64,000 nt of DNA from Acorus gramineus (Eukaryota > Streptophyta > Magnoliopsida > Acorales > Acoraceae), in contig CM060850.1 in the NCBI GenBank assembly GCA_030737835.1, positions 6,563,299 to 6,627,298 of the forward strand. The letters are read 5' to 3'. The notes beneath the pieces are model-generated. The model saw nothing but the letters and a program-made list of their open reading frames with translations, was not told the origin of the DNA and searched no databases. The translations under genes were made by a program, and so were the position numbers. How positions within the stretch are numbered: position 1 is the first letter of the stretch; each line of letters opens with the position of its first letter. Below, in pieces: positions 24,164 through 44,671 of the stretch.

Positions 24164-24441
24164 GACCGTTTGAATCTTACGTTTAAAATTTTAAAATATG
24201 AGATCTTGGTTAATAATCTACCGTCGTGTTTATATGTAAAAAAACCACATATAAACGTGTATACTTTTTTATTTAGTAATGTTTTCGTAATCAGTCATTT
24301 CAAAAAGCTAATTAAAGCATTTTTGTCACTTCAAAATTGTGTTTCAAACGCTAGGTTCTTCAAGGGGTTTCAAAATCAAAGTTTTAAAGGATGATTGTAA
24401 GACTCCTTTTTTTTTTTCAAAACTCACATCCAAACGGGTAT
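24164..24441. repeat. MITE with GTTTGGAT-type ends
   Basis: The left edge ACCGTTTGAATCTTACGTTT is an imperfect inverted copy of the right edge AAAACTCACATCCAAACGGG. About 280 bp, non-coding. It lies immediately left of the hAT element that begins at 24461. Confidence 0.5.
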
Positions 24442-24460
24442 AAACCATGTGCTGTGTCAT

Positions 24461-24949
24461 CAGTGGCGGAGTCAAGAATTTGTCTTAGTGGGGGTGAACT
24501 TAAACTGAAGCTAATTATAACAAAAAAAAAATGATGTTAAATGTCTCTTTTAAAACTATATAATCGAAAAATAAAAAAATAATGTATAAGCTTCATTTGT
24601 AGTTCCAATAAGACAGTCCATAGAAAAAATTGATAAAAAAACATTAAATATGGTAATTTAATCACTCAGATAAATGAATATTAACCAAATGGGAAACTAT
24701 TGTATAAGAGCTAAACAACTAAATATGAAATAATGATATACTTATGAACATAATAATAAAACAGTTTAATCAACCAACAAAATTACCTAACAGGTGTCTT
24801 AACAAATTTCAACTTCAACATATATAATACACACACACAAGACACACACACACTAATTAACCAAAAAAACCATGCACACATGTATATTGGTTATTGCAAA
24901 CCGAGTAGAGGCAGCTGCCCCCACTCGGCCCCATGTGACTCTGCTACTG
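24461..24949. mobile_element. Non-autonomous hAT transposon with perfect 8-bp target duplication
   Basis: Terminal inverted repeats CAGTGGCGGAGTCA and TGACTCTGCTACTG match at 12 of 14 positions. Both ends are flanked by TGTGTCAT (24453-24460 and 24950-24957). An 8-bp duplication with CAGTG-type ends marks the hAT superfamily. The 489-bp interior is AT-rich and has no transposase, so it would need to be moved in trans. The unbroken duplication suggests a fairly young insertion. Confidence 0.88.
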
Positions 24950-24957
24950 TGTGTCAT

Positions 24958-27339
24958 GCTTGACAAGCCGAGGGAGGAGGAGATGTTGGCGAGGAAGTGA
25001 TGTAAGGATGAGATGTTGGATAGATAAATTATGACTAAAACGAGGTTCTATGCAAACCAAGCTTTGATTAAGATACTTATAGACAATTTATATTATATTG
25101 GATTTTGATTCGGGATATCTTGACGAATCCCACAACGGATAAGTAATAGTTCAAGTCTGAGTTAGTAAAAGAAAAATAAGAGAGAGAAATATGGTGAATC
25201 CTACATATTTTTGTCTCCAATAAAACTACTCATAACTTTAACAATTTTTTAAATTAGATTTGGTGGAATTTTAGGGAATCATATTTTGTATGGCAGATTT
25301 TATTAGACAGAAAAACAAGACCAATACATTAACAAATGTATACGTTTATTAAAAATTTAATTCATGTTTATATTAATTGTCATTGAGAATTTTTTTTAAT
25401 CACAAATTTGTTCCCCAACATGGATTCATGAAAAGATTCATGTACTTTGATTATTTGAATGTGTATATTTCATGTGATCAAACATGTATTTTCATTAAAC
25501 AATGAAATATATGTTGCAATAACACGTGTATACCCCATTTACATAAAATAATAAAAAAATACATGTTTTATAACAAAACATGTACACCGTCAATAAACTA
25601 AGAAAATATTTAAAAACATATAAATAAGAACTACATGTAGCAACATATGAATAAATGTCTCCATAGGATGGTGATGCCCCGGTTAAATAGCTCTTCTAAC
25701 CCGGCATCCACTACCAAGATATGGCTTTTACAATATTTACTGATTTATTTTATTTCTCTTCATCTCCTTCAGAACTGTGCCTCGAAATTTTTCTACTTTT
25801 CTTTATAAAAAAAACATATAAATAAAGTGTCAAACACAAGGAAAACCAACAACCTTGTGGAGGCAATCAGAGAGTTTGTCATGGAGTCTCTTTTTAAACA
25901 ATTTCCCAGTTGAGGAGCAGAAGCAAATTTCAGTTTGGCTTAAAAGTATGCTTGGCTTAAAAGTATGCCATGAAAATGAAAGTGTCCACAAGACTTACCT
26001 ATCAATAGATGAATTGAAAGGCACATGCAAGTAGAGCAGAAACAGTGCATTGAACTGAATATTTTGTACTCTTGTGATCTTAATTCGTCTCTTGTTTTTG
26101 GACTCTCTCAATAATTTTTTAAGTTCTTTCTTGCAAATGCAGCGCACCAACGATATATAAAATGACAGGTTTTGGAGCTTTTTTGGGATCAGTCCTATCT
26201 TCAACTCAATAAGTACATGTTTGGTGGAATAAATGGGGGATAAGATGGTACAATGATAAAATAAGTGTTTGAAAGACATAAAACATTATAATTATTTTTG
26301 TTATCTCGGTGTGGAAGGTGAAAATGTTCTCCTCCTTGAATGGGTCAGATTCGAGGACGGTCCGGGCTTGGTTTGGGTAGATCCGCGAAGAGATGACGAC
26401 GGTGGAAGAGGCGACGACGGATGATCGATTTGGTGAATGTTTGTCTGGACTGAACCTGATGTAAATCAGGCTGCCTACGTATCTTTTTCAGGGATCAAGC
26501 CACACGTAGTTCCTTTTTGGCGAGAACCTTCGACGATGAAATCCAATCTCCATTAAAATTGAATTTGAAGCTTGGGTCTAGGGTTCTCGTTTTTTTGGAG
26601 AAGGAGAAGAAGTCTCACCTTCCGATGAAGGGGATATCCTCCTATTTATAGTGGGAGAGGGTGTATTTATTTCCATGGAGGTGTGAGCATATCATGGTCC
26701 AACCGTGTTGTGTTTTTGGTCTAATGTCATAGGCTAGGGTGGTATGGCCTTTTAAATGGATTCTAAAGTGTGACAGATTTGGGCTTTACTCAGTAAGGAT
26801 CCGCCTGCCTTAATAAATCCATTTTTGAATGAACAAACTTTCTCTTCATATAGGGTCGAAAGTTAGCAACCCGAATTCCCTTAAGGTCCATAAATCACAA
26901 AGTTGCATTTTACCGGGATTTTTCAGCAGAAACTGAATTTCAAACCATACCCTCATTAAAAAAACATCAAAATGATGGACTTTTGAGCTTATAGAATTAA
27001 ATTATTTTAGATTATTCAATTCATTTAAAGATGTAGGTTTCATTGTGAAATCAACTGTCATCGCCTCTTATTAATCAAGATGGTCTATATATCAAATTTT
27101 AATGATAGATCCCTCATAAGGAATAATAAAAAACATATCACATAAACCTTGATACTTAAACTGTAATATGTAAAAAATGAGGGATCGATGCTAAATCGTA
27201 TAATTTAGCGGGTCTGAATAGACAATCACAAAACACAAATATGAACAATTAGAAGGGTATATATGCAAATTAGAAGACAGTCCAGCCAAGATTCCTAAGT
27301 TCTGGTACAACAATAGAAAAGTGCATCCAAACAGCATAA
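24958..27339. other. Spacer with repeat-like block, no gene recognised
   Basis: AT-rich at first. The block from about 26300 to 26830 is less AT-rich, starting near CTCCTTGAATGGGTCAG and containing GCTGCCTACGTATC and CACACGTAGTTCC. It looks like a fragment of a dispersed repeat, perhaps part of an old LTR-type element, but no ends or parts could be identified. The right end leads into the CBL gene promoter. Confidence 0.3.
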
Positions 27340-27577
27340 TTCGGTTGTCCTAGAGAGAGAAAATATCAACACCATCGTCATCGTCATCATCTCTCTCTCT
27401 CTGTCTCTCATTATTATTTGTTTTTCTTCTTCGATTCTAATACAGAATCTCTATCTGTCCTCCTCGTCTCTCTCTCTCTACCAACCTTTCAATCCCAATT
27501 ATCATCACAAAGTTTCATATATCACACACAGACCAAAGAAAAAGATCCCAATTTTTCAATTAATGGATCCTCCGAAG
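27340..27577 (+). promoter_or_regulatory. Likely 5'-UTR exon of the CBL gene, with uORF start
   Basis: A pyrimidine-rich tract (CATCATCTCTCTCTCTCTGT at about 27386) leads to ATGGATCCTCCGAAG and then a GTAACT donor at 27578. A good acceptor (CCCTTGCAG) sits at 29536. Joining them gives a short upstream reading frame, MDPPKIGLGLQKQ, with its stop at 29561-29563, before the main CBL start at 29699. A second leader intron may run from 29575 to 29667. Transcript ends are guessed from composition. Confidence 0.45.
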
Positions 27578-29698
27578 GTAACTCTCTGTCCTCTTGTTTT
27601 ACAGATCTATTAAAAATGCCAACTTTATGAGATTGTGATCATGGTTATTTGAAATTACGTTAAGTTTTTTCTTTTTATATTGTGGGCATCTTTTTTTTTG
27701 GATAGATTTTGTAGATTTGCCTTGGGTTGCGGTTTTTGTTTTTGTTGGGTTTTGTTGTTTTTAATGGTTTTTTTCGGTGTAGATTTATTGGTGGGGCGGG
27801 AATTTGAAGGTTTTGTGTGGGTGGTTCTATGAAAGATCTTAGCTTTTCATGTGAATCGTGATTAATATTATTCATGCCTATTGCTTATCGAATATTGGGA
27901 ATTGCATGTGTTGGTTTAGAAATTGGGATGTTCTTTCTTTGTGATTCTGAGCATTGTAGGGTTTACAATTACAAAACGCGGTTAAAGATTTGTTGATTTG
28001 GAGCTGCAATTTCTGTGTTTGTGAAGCCGTGGTTACCGACATAGCTTTTGCCAACCCATTTAGTAATTTTTGATAAGCTATGCTTCCGATTATTGTACGG
28101 AAGTATAAATTTTTGAAAAACTGGGATGAGGTTTGCCTGGATGGAATCCATGTACTGACAAGACTGACTATGCTTTGCCATATTTTAGAATGATGACTCA
28201 CTGTCTTCTATACAGATTCACTTACTATCCATTTTACAAGTTTGAGTCTGTTTAGGAACTTGTTGGAAATTCAGGTGAACAGAGCGGGGAGGACATATTT
28301 AAATGGAAATGAGGTGAGGCTATAGTAAAGTCCTTTTTTTGGTGCTTTGCATGGCCAATGGGGGGAACTGGATGTGTTGGGAACTACAGCGGCATATAAG
28401 GAGATTTGGAGAGTGAAATCTCCCCAAATGTATAAGCATTTGTGTGGCTAGTGGACCTAAACAAAATACCAAGGAAGGAGTAGAAAGAAGTGTGTGCATG
28501 ATAGGAATGTTCGGTTTGATCTCCGTGGAGTGGGAATGTGCATTTTGAACATATTATGGTTGGATGCATATATCTTAACATCTCATGGCTATTAAGCACA
28601 GGAGACTTGGGGGCTGGTTTTCTGCTGCTTGGGGCAGAAGAATTTTCCTATGGTTTTACAAACCTTCTGTTGATGATGTGGTTGTCAAGGAATGGAAAAT
28701 TATTGGTTTACACTATTTTGTGGGCATAAGTGCTAATTTGAATAGGGATAGGAGATTGTTATTGATCACAGGGGTATTGTTATTCTGGAAGATTAAAGGG
28801 AACTTTTAATTTGCAACTACACATATGCAACATCAACTTTTGTCCTCACCTTGGGGCAAAAGTTTGGTGGACTAACTGTAATTTTATTAAAAAAGCAGAG
28901 CCATAGCTCTAATGTGCGCGGGTGATATAAATCATAAATGTTATCTCCTAAAACATACAAGTAGATGAGATAATGGGGTATGGATCCATAGTTCAATCGT
29001 TGACAACAGAATTTGCAAACCTGAGGTCGGGGTTCTAGTCCCACTGCTTCCTCAAAAAAGGAGACGAGATAAATCCAAAAAGGAAAAATCACACAAATCC
29101 ATCACCATTCGCAATGCAAAAACTAATGCTTCCTCAAACAATTAAGTAGTTAACCCTCCCCCAGTCCAGAATAACAGAATCACTTCAGGTTTAATTATGC
29201 AATCCCCTACTTGAAAAAGGGACATATTTTCAAGTAAAATATTTGTTGGATGATAATTTTGCCTATATCAGCTTCTCTTGTGATTGATCCCGCCCATTTT
29301 TTGTTTACTTCCTATTGTTTCATGTAGGCACAAAATTTGGTGATTTAGCTTGTATGGTTAAATGCTGGAGATTTAATGAATGATGGATAAACTAACCATC
29401 ATCGCTTTTCATTTTTTCTTTCTCTGCCGCTTATGAGTTTATACTTTTCTTGCAAGTGTATGCTCATTCTCTGATTTTTTTGTCAACTACAGATAAAATT
29501 TTGAGGGTGTTCTTTATTCTCTATGGTCCCTTGCAGATTGGCTTGGGGTTGCAAAAACAATAAATGGTTCAAAGGTTGTCCCAATTCACTAAGTTTTCCA
29601 TGATTACAATAACTTTCACTTCATTTTTACTGACTTGAGTAACTGCTTACCCTTTTTACAAAGTCAGGTATGGAGTGTTTTGACGAGTGGGAAATATC

Positions 29699-39356
<9,658 letters not shown>

Positions 39357-41785
39357 GGGGTTGTTTATACTACAATCTAGGGCTGTATAGAAGGTTGGCT
39401 ATTCTGATGGTCTATTCAAATTCAGATCACATGAGTGCCATAACTGTGCGGCGCTCTGGATGGTACTATCATATGAGATTTTCTTTTATTAGGACGAAGC
39501 TTTGCATTGCGTGTCAATGGTTGACAACTACACATTTTCGATTTTCATGATTGAAGTTCATTTGTCTTATTTTCATCCCTTCTCTTGGATTGATCCTTCC
39601 TTGTGCAGGATTAAGTATAGCAATTTCATTGCTTTGCTTCATGTTTTTGACACAGTTGGGATTAGATTTGGTCTACCTAGGTGTCGAATGGGAGCAGAAA
39701 CCCTCCCCCCCTGTCCCAGGAAAACAAAAAAAGGTTGATCAAACCTTATAATCATTTATCACCTTAAAAGTAATTTTGTTGGCTCGGCACATATTATGAT
39801 TGGTGTCGATTTGTGTGATATGTGTTGATCACTTTAAAAATATAGCGAGGTTGGAATACATTGGAATGTGAACAACAGTTTGGTGTGAATTAGATTGACT
39901 ATTTATGCTGTGTATGGGAGTTTTAAGTTGTATCCTGGGGAATTTTAACATATGCAGCAATTGGGATAGATTGGCTGTCTTTAGTTGTGGAGCAAGTCAC
40001 TGAAAATGTAGGATGGAAGACTTGATGTAAATGCTCTTTGAAGTTCTTGATTTCCCTTTCTCTTTTTTTGTGTTGGTTTGCTAGTTTAGATTTGTCAAAC
40101 CTTTCTCATTTTTTCTTCCAATTTTTAATCTTGCAATGGAGAATGATCAGAGTGGTTTGTTATTGGTAAGGGAAGGATGACTGAGTGAGAAGGAATGATG
40201 TTTTCATTAATAGCAGTTTTTTGAATTTATTGATACTCTTTAGCATTCAAAAAATGAAAATATCGGTAAGATATAGACAGTTATAACAAAAATAATGACT
40301 ATCCTGGGTTTCTCACCTAAAATGTTTGGTTTAGTGTTGTAATATATATTAGGGGTAATTATAATGGCTATTGTAAAAATACTTTTATTTTTTATGAAAT
40401 TTTTTCTGCCTCATTAGGATAATTTAAAAACAAAAAAAATCTATAGATTAAATGGCATTTATAATAATTTTCTTACCAATATATGTTTATTTTCTCAATT
40501 TCTTTTAATTAAATAAAGTATCATTATGTCAATGGAAATTAAAATACTATTAGTTAAAAAAAAATTCCAACTCTATTCTTTCAAATCCTGTTAGTATATT
40601 TATTTTTTTATTGCCAAGATACCCCAATTATTTAATAATATATAAAAATGCATAAAACAACATACATGTTACACAATAATGTATATAGACATATAATCAT
40701 ATATGCAAATCAAATATATGCCTTGTTTCACAGGCATAACGGTTTTAATTTGGATGCTCTTTGAGCAAAAAATTATTTTCTTCCTCTTCTAATTAGTGAT
40801 AAATGTATTCCGTCATGGTACCTCCAACATCTCATAGTATATTATCACTTATTTACATTTACATCATGCGATGAAAAAGACAAATGCATGTTGGAACTCT
40901 GAACAACCCTATAAGCCAAAAATAATGCAAGAACAAACTAACATGTATGATATAAGTGAAAGAAGGAAAATATGTATTGTATAAAAAGAAGGAAGTAAGT
41001 GAACAAAGTGTGACAAGTATGATAAAAATCATGAGTATAAACTCATGAAGTTGAAGAGATGATTTTGATGTCCTTACTCTCAAGCCTGAAGTAATAATTA
41101 GAAAAAAAAAAATTAAAAACCAATACATGTAAAGTAAATGATGCATGTGACTTTACGATGATATTCTATATTTTAAACCAAATTTTTTATTTTCTTTTTG
41201 GTAGAAGGAAAAGTTTGGGGTGCAAAAGTTTTAATGGATCCAATGCATTATTTTATGCCAAATGTTTGAAACCAAGCCAATTAAGAATCAATACCCGCAC
41301 TTGAATTAAATAAACATATTGTTGGTTCCTTTGATCGTTGATGTTTGAGTTATTTTTAAAGTAGATATTATCAATAAATTTTATGGTTAAAGATATTATT
41401 GTCCCTACAAATATAAGTAATCTCATATAAATTACTTTTGAAGTTATAGTAGATGTACAAGTTCTAAAAAAATTCACAAAATTATATATATATATATACA
41501 CACCCATTTTGATTGATAGAATCAGTGAGGATGAAGGAGAAATGACTCGATAGAGGAGGGCACGCGAGCGACTGAGGGAGGACGTTGGGGAGAGGGCAGT
41601 GGCGGGCGGAGGATGCCGAACCCTCCCCGGTCTATCTCGTTCTCTCTCCCACTCCCCCCTCTTACCCGCCCTCGCCCCCTCCCATACCGGCCTCCACCTC
41701 CCACCCCTTTCTTTTTATCCCTTTCTCTCTCCTCTGTTCTCTCTCTCTTTTCTTCCTCTTCTCCCCTTCCCACCAATTTTAAAAA
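39357..41785. other. 3' flank of the CBL gene and spacer
   Basis: The CBL 3' UTR must start here. The frames at 39353-39751 have no family likeness and are most likely UTR. From about 40240 the DNA is AT-rich and structureless. A block at 41522-41776 is pyrimidine-rich and codes only low-complexity Arg/Glu/Gly or Pro/Ser strings. It is rejected as coding. Confidence 0.45.
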
Positions 41786-42280
41786 GGGAAAAATCCATAT
41801 AACCCCCTGTAAACCGACTGAAATCCATATAAGCTCTGATTTTTCTTAAAATCCATATAATCCCTTGAAAATATCTAGTGAATCCAAATAACCCCCTGAA
41901 TAAAATGTATGTTTATAGATGATGAATATTATGTTTGGTTAACCCTGATAGAAAACACAGTATACCAAAAAAACCTTATAATGTGTTAAAAATGTGAAAA
42001 ATCTTGTATAAAAGATGATTTTATCCCTCTAGATTGGGTTTTAAAATATATCAAGAGAGGATAAATCGTTATTTTTATAGAATTTTTTACATTTTTAACA
42101 CATTGTAGTGGTTTTTTAATATATTGTGTTTTCAGTCAGGGTTAACCAAATGAAATATTCGTAAAATATTCATCATTTATTAACGAAAATTTTATTCATG
42201 GGGTTATTTGGATTTAGTAGGTGTTTTCAGAGAGTTATATGGATTTTAAAAAAAATCAGGGGGTTATATGGATTTTTCCC
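41786..42280. repeat. Best-kept copy of palindromic MITE family P (copy 3)
   Basis: The 495-bp element is close to one long palindrome. The ends are GGGAAAAATCCATATAACCC and GGGTTATATGGATTTTTCCC, and the inner halves GTTTGGTTAACCCTGA and TCAGGGTTAACCAAAT also pair. The arms hold repeated 'aaatccatataa.cccctg' modules. No clear target duplication was found, and no coding capacity. The right end directly abuts the left end of the element at 42281-44671. Confidence 0.85.
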
Positions 42281-43241
42281 TTAACTCCCTGAATTCTTTG
42301 TAAAATCACAAAAAGTCTATGTAAACTTTAAAAATCAGATTAGGTCCCTGTGTTTCCAATGTAATATCCCCCCTGTCGTGACACCACGTAACCCAGCTAT
42401 AGTTAACACTAACCCGACATAAAAGATTACAAAATTACCCTTCCTTCTCTTTTCACTCACGTGAACACACATCGAGTTTTTGTATCCTCTTCTTTTCGCC
42501 GATCACTTTCTCTTCTCCCTCGCGAAACACGAATCTGTGACTGGTTGGAGCGGTCTATCTCGTGCGATCTGTGACTCTCTCACAGTGAGTCTCTCACACT
42601 CACAGTTCGATTTTCTTTTTTTCTTTTTGATTTGAGAATGTAAGGCTTGGATGGTTTTTCGCTTGGATTTGGATGTGCATTATGTGGATTTAGGGGATTT
42701 AGGGATAGATGTGCATTCTCTCACAGTAAGGCTTGGATGGTTTTTCGTTATGGACATTAGCATATGTTGGGTGTTTGCTTATTTATCAAAATGTTGAGTG
42801 TTTGCTGCTGTTGAAAAGATTTTTTTTTTTTTTTTTTGGAATACGTTGTAAAGATTTGTTGATGTTGAATAGTTTTTGCTGCTTCTGAATAGTGTTAATT
42901 GCTGTTGAATAGTGTTTCTGTTGTAGAGAATGGCATATGATACATATACATGGTAGTGCTACGTTTCTGAAATGGCAAAATGCACCCACACAGGGTAGTG
43001 CAGTCCACATGTAATGTAAGAGTTTCTGAAATGGAACTTTTGGGCTGATTGTAGTAACTGAACTTCATTTAAAGACAAAGCAGAAATTACATTACTTGAC
43101 TTCATTTAATGACAATTATAATAAGTATTGAATTACATAACTAGATTCAAAGAGACTTCTTATAAATAACATACACTAAAAATAGAACAAGAACAACTAG
43201 ACAAATCAATATCAAAGTAAGTTTGTTATTCAAGCTTTGCA

Positions 43242-43585
43242 TCAAATTGAGCCTTCTCTACAGTGACTGTTCAAGACCGATGAGCTGATACTGATATCGA
43301 TGGTAGAGTGATTCGGATCATCGACCCATTCAAAGATATTGCAATCAGCATGAGTCTACAACAAATTAGATAAATTAGTTTCATGAATGTTTGGTTGATA
43401 GACAAAAACAACAAATATATGGGTTGAGTTTGATTGGCATACCCTGTACATGGGGCATGAGTAAAACCTCTGACCTTTGTTGTGTGCTTGCCGAGATGTC
43501 TTGATTACACAATCACCTTTCTTGCATCGACATTCACATGGTGGAATGTATCCCATATGAAGGCCTGGATACACTACTTGATTCC
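43242..43585 (-). CDS. GRF-type zinc-finger protein, partial model
   Basis: Two exons, 43443-43585 and 43242-43355, join in phase through a GT-AG intron. They read NQVVYPGLHMGYIPP, then CECRCKKGDCVIKTSRQAHN, KGQRFYSCPMYR, and after the junction THADCNIFEWVDDPN. This is a complete GRF zinc-finger pattern: a Cys pair, the KTS and N-x-G-x-x-FY-x-C core, and the final Cys followed by a FEW tryptophan motif. GRF fingers bind single-stranded or structured nucleic acid in DNA-repair enzymes; the many short plant GRF proteins have no known role. The upstream exon was not resolved, although an ATG (ATGTCAAAATGT) with an adjoining donor-like site lies at about 43709-43720. The gene sits inside a TIR element. 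Confidence 0.55.
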
Positions 43586-43725
43586 TGAAAACCCAAACAA
43601 TGCAAACCGAACCCAAAAAATCTTTTAGGAATTTTATCAAACATTTGAAGTGTTCACCACAAAACAGAACTTCCACTTTATGAAAAAGATCAGTTCTTCA
43701 AACTTACACATTTTGACATTGTTGA

Positions 43726-44248
43726 TAGGGCTGCAACTCGGGCTGGTTGGGTTCGGGTTGACCCCAACCCGAATCCAACCCGAATTTCAAACTACTCAAC
43801 CCTAACCCGAACCAACCCGATTTTCAACCCGAATCCCGAATCAACCATAAATTAAATAAACCAACCCGACTCAACCTGAATTGGACCAACCCGGCCCAAC
43901 CCAATTTTCAACCCGAATTGGACCAACCCGACCCAACCCGAATTTCTAACATGATGTGCAAATTAAATAAATCAACCCGACCCAACCCGTAAGATTAGCT
44001 AGGTTTACTTAAAATTTAGACTACCTAAATTAGAAGCTATAGAATGAACGGCCATGATTTTTTTTTTTAACTATTAATTTACGGGTTCGGGTTGGGTCGG
44101 GTTGTGAGTGAGGCCAACCCAAACCCAACCCGATTTGTGAGTCAACCCGAATTGGCGAACCCGAACCCGATTTGGTCAACCCAACCCATGTAAAAATCGG
44201 GTTCAACCTGTCGGGTTCGGGTTCAACCCGACGCAAGTTGCAGCCCTA
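43726..44248. mobile_element. Non-autonomous hAT element built of AACCCGA-rich repeats
   Basis: The ends TAGGGCTGCAACT and AGTTGCAGCCCTA are perfect 13-bp inverted repeats. Both are flanked by ATTGTTGA (43718-43725 and 44249-44256), an 8-bp target duplication typical of hAT. The interior is a string of CCAACCCGA or GGGTTCGGGTT units in inverted halves, able to fold on itself. It interrupts the likely leader of the GRF zinc-finger gene. A degraded relative lies at 51115-51300. Confidence 0.88.
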
Positions 44249-44671
44249 ATTGTTGACGATCTCTTCGCGATGGTGATGCTCTCTGTGGGCTGTGGTGGTG
44301 GGTAAGTAATAAATGGACTAAATCCTTGAAGCCTTCTAACTTGAAATGGGCGGTGATAGACCAAATTCGTGGCTACTTTGTAGGAGAGTATGGTGGTGGG
44401 TCTGCGAGGGGCGAATGGTGGGTCAATGGTGGTATTGGCAGGAGAGGATGAGATTTATAGGGAGGAGATGGTTTCCAACGACTACATTTTTCTAACCATT
44501 GAGACTTGAGAGGGATTTCAATAACATTCTCTACAAACTAACATCAAATTGACCGGAGGACTAAATCAGTTAACCATATGCATTTTATAGGGACCTAATA
44601 TGATTTTTGAAGTTTACATGGAATTTTTGTGATTTTACAAAGAATTCAGGGAGTTCAGACCATTTTTCCCT

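Larger units (their letters stand above)
42281..44671. mobile_element. TIR element of about 2.4 kb carrying a GRF zinc-finger gene
   Basis: The left edge (AACTCCCTGAATTCTTTGTA, then AAATCACAAAAAGT..ATGTAAACTTTAAAAATCA and TTAGGTCCCT) recurs in inverse orientation at the right edge (AGGGACCTAATATGATTTTT, ending GAATTCAGGGAGTTC and CATTTTTCCCT). These are inverted repeats of about 75 bp. Between them lies a spliced zinc-finger gene and a later hAT insertion (43726-44248). A fragment of the same end recurs at 57157-57284, so it is a family. No transposase was seen. The left outermost bases appear lost where MITE family P adjoins. It may be a gene-bearing non-autonomous DNA transposon. Confidence 0.6.

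Noticed and set aside
26300-26830. Possible LTR-type element
   Set aside because: Only a repeat-like patch was seen. No paired ends, primer-binding site or coding parts could be identified, so no element is claimed.
28976-29090. tRNA-like B-box (GGGTTCTAGTCCC) suggesting a SINE or tRNA gene in CBL intron sequence
   Set aside because: No clear A-box at the right distance, no cloverleaf and no target duplication could be found.
41522-41849. Several overlapping frames of 65-84 codons on both strands
   Set aside because: They follow from a pyrimidine-rich tract and give only low-complexity Arg/Glu/Gly or Pro/Ser strings, with no domain and no partner exon.
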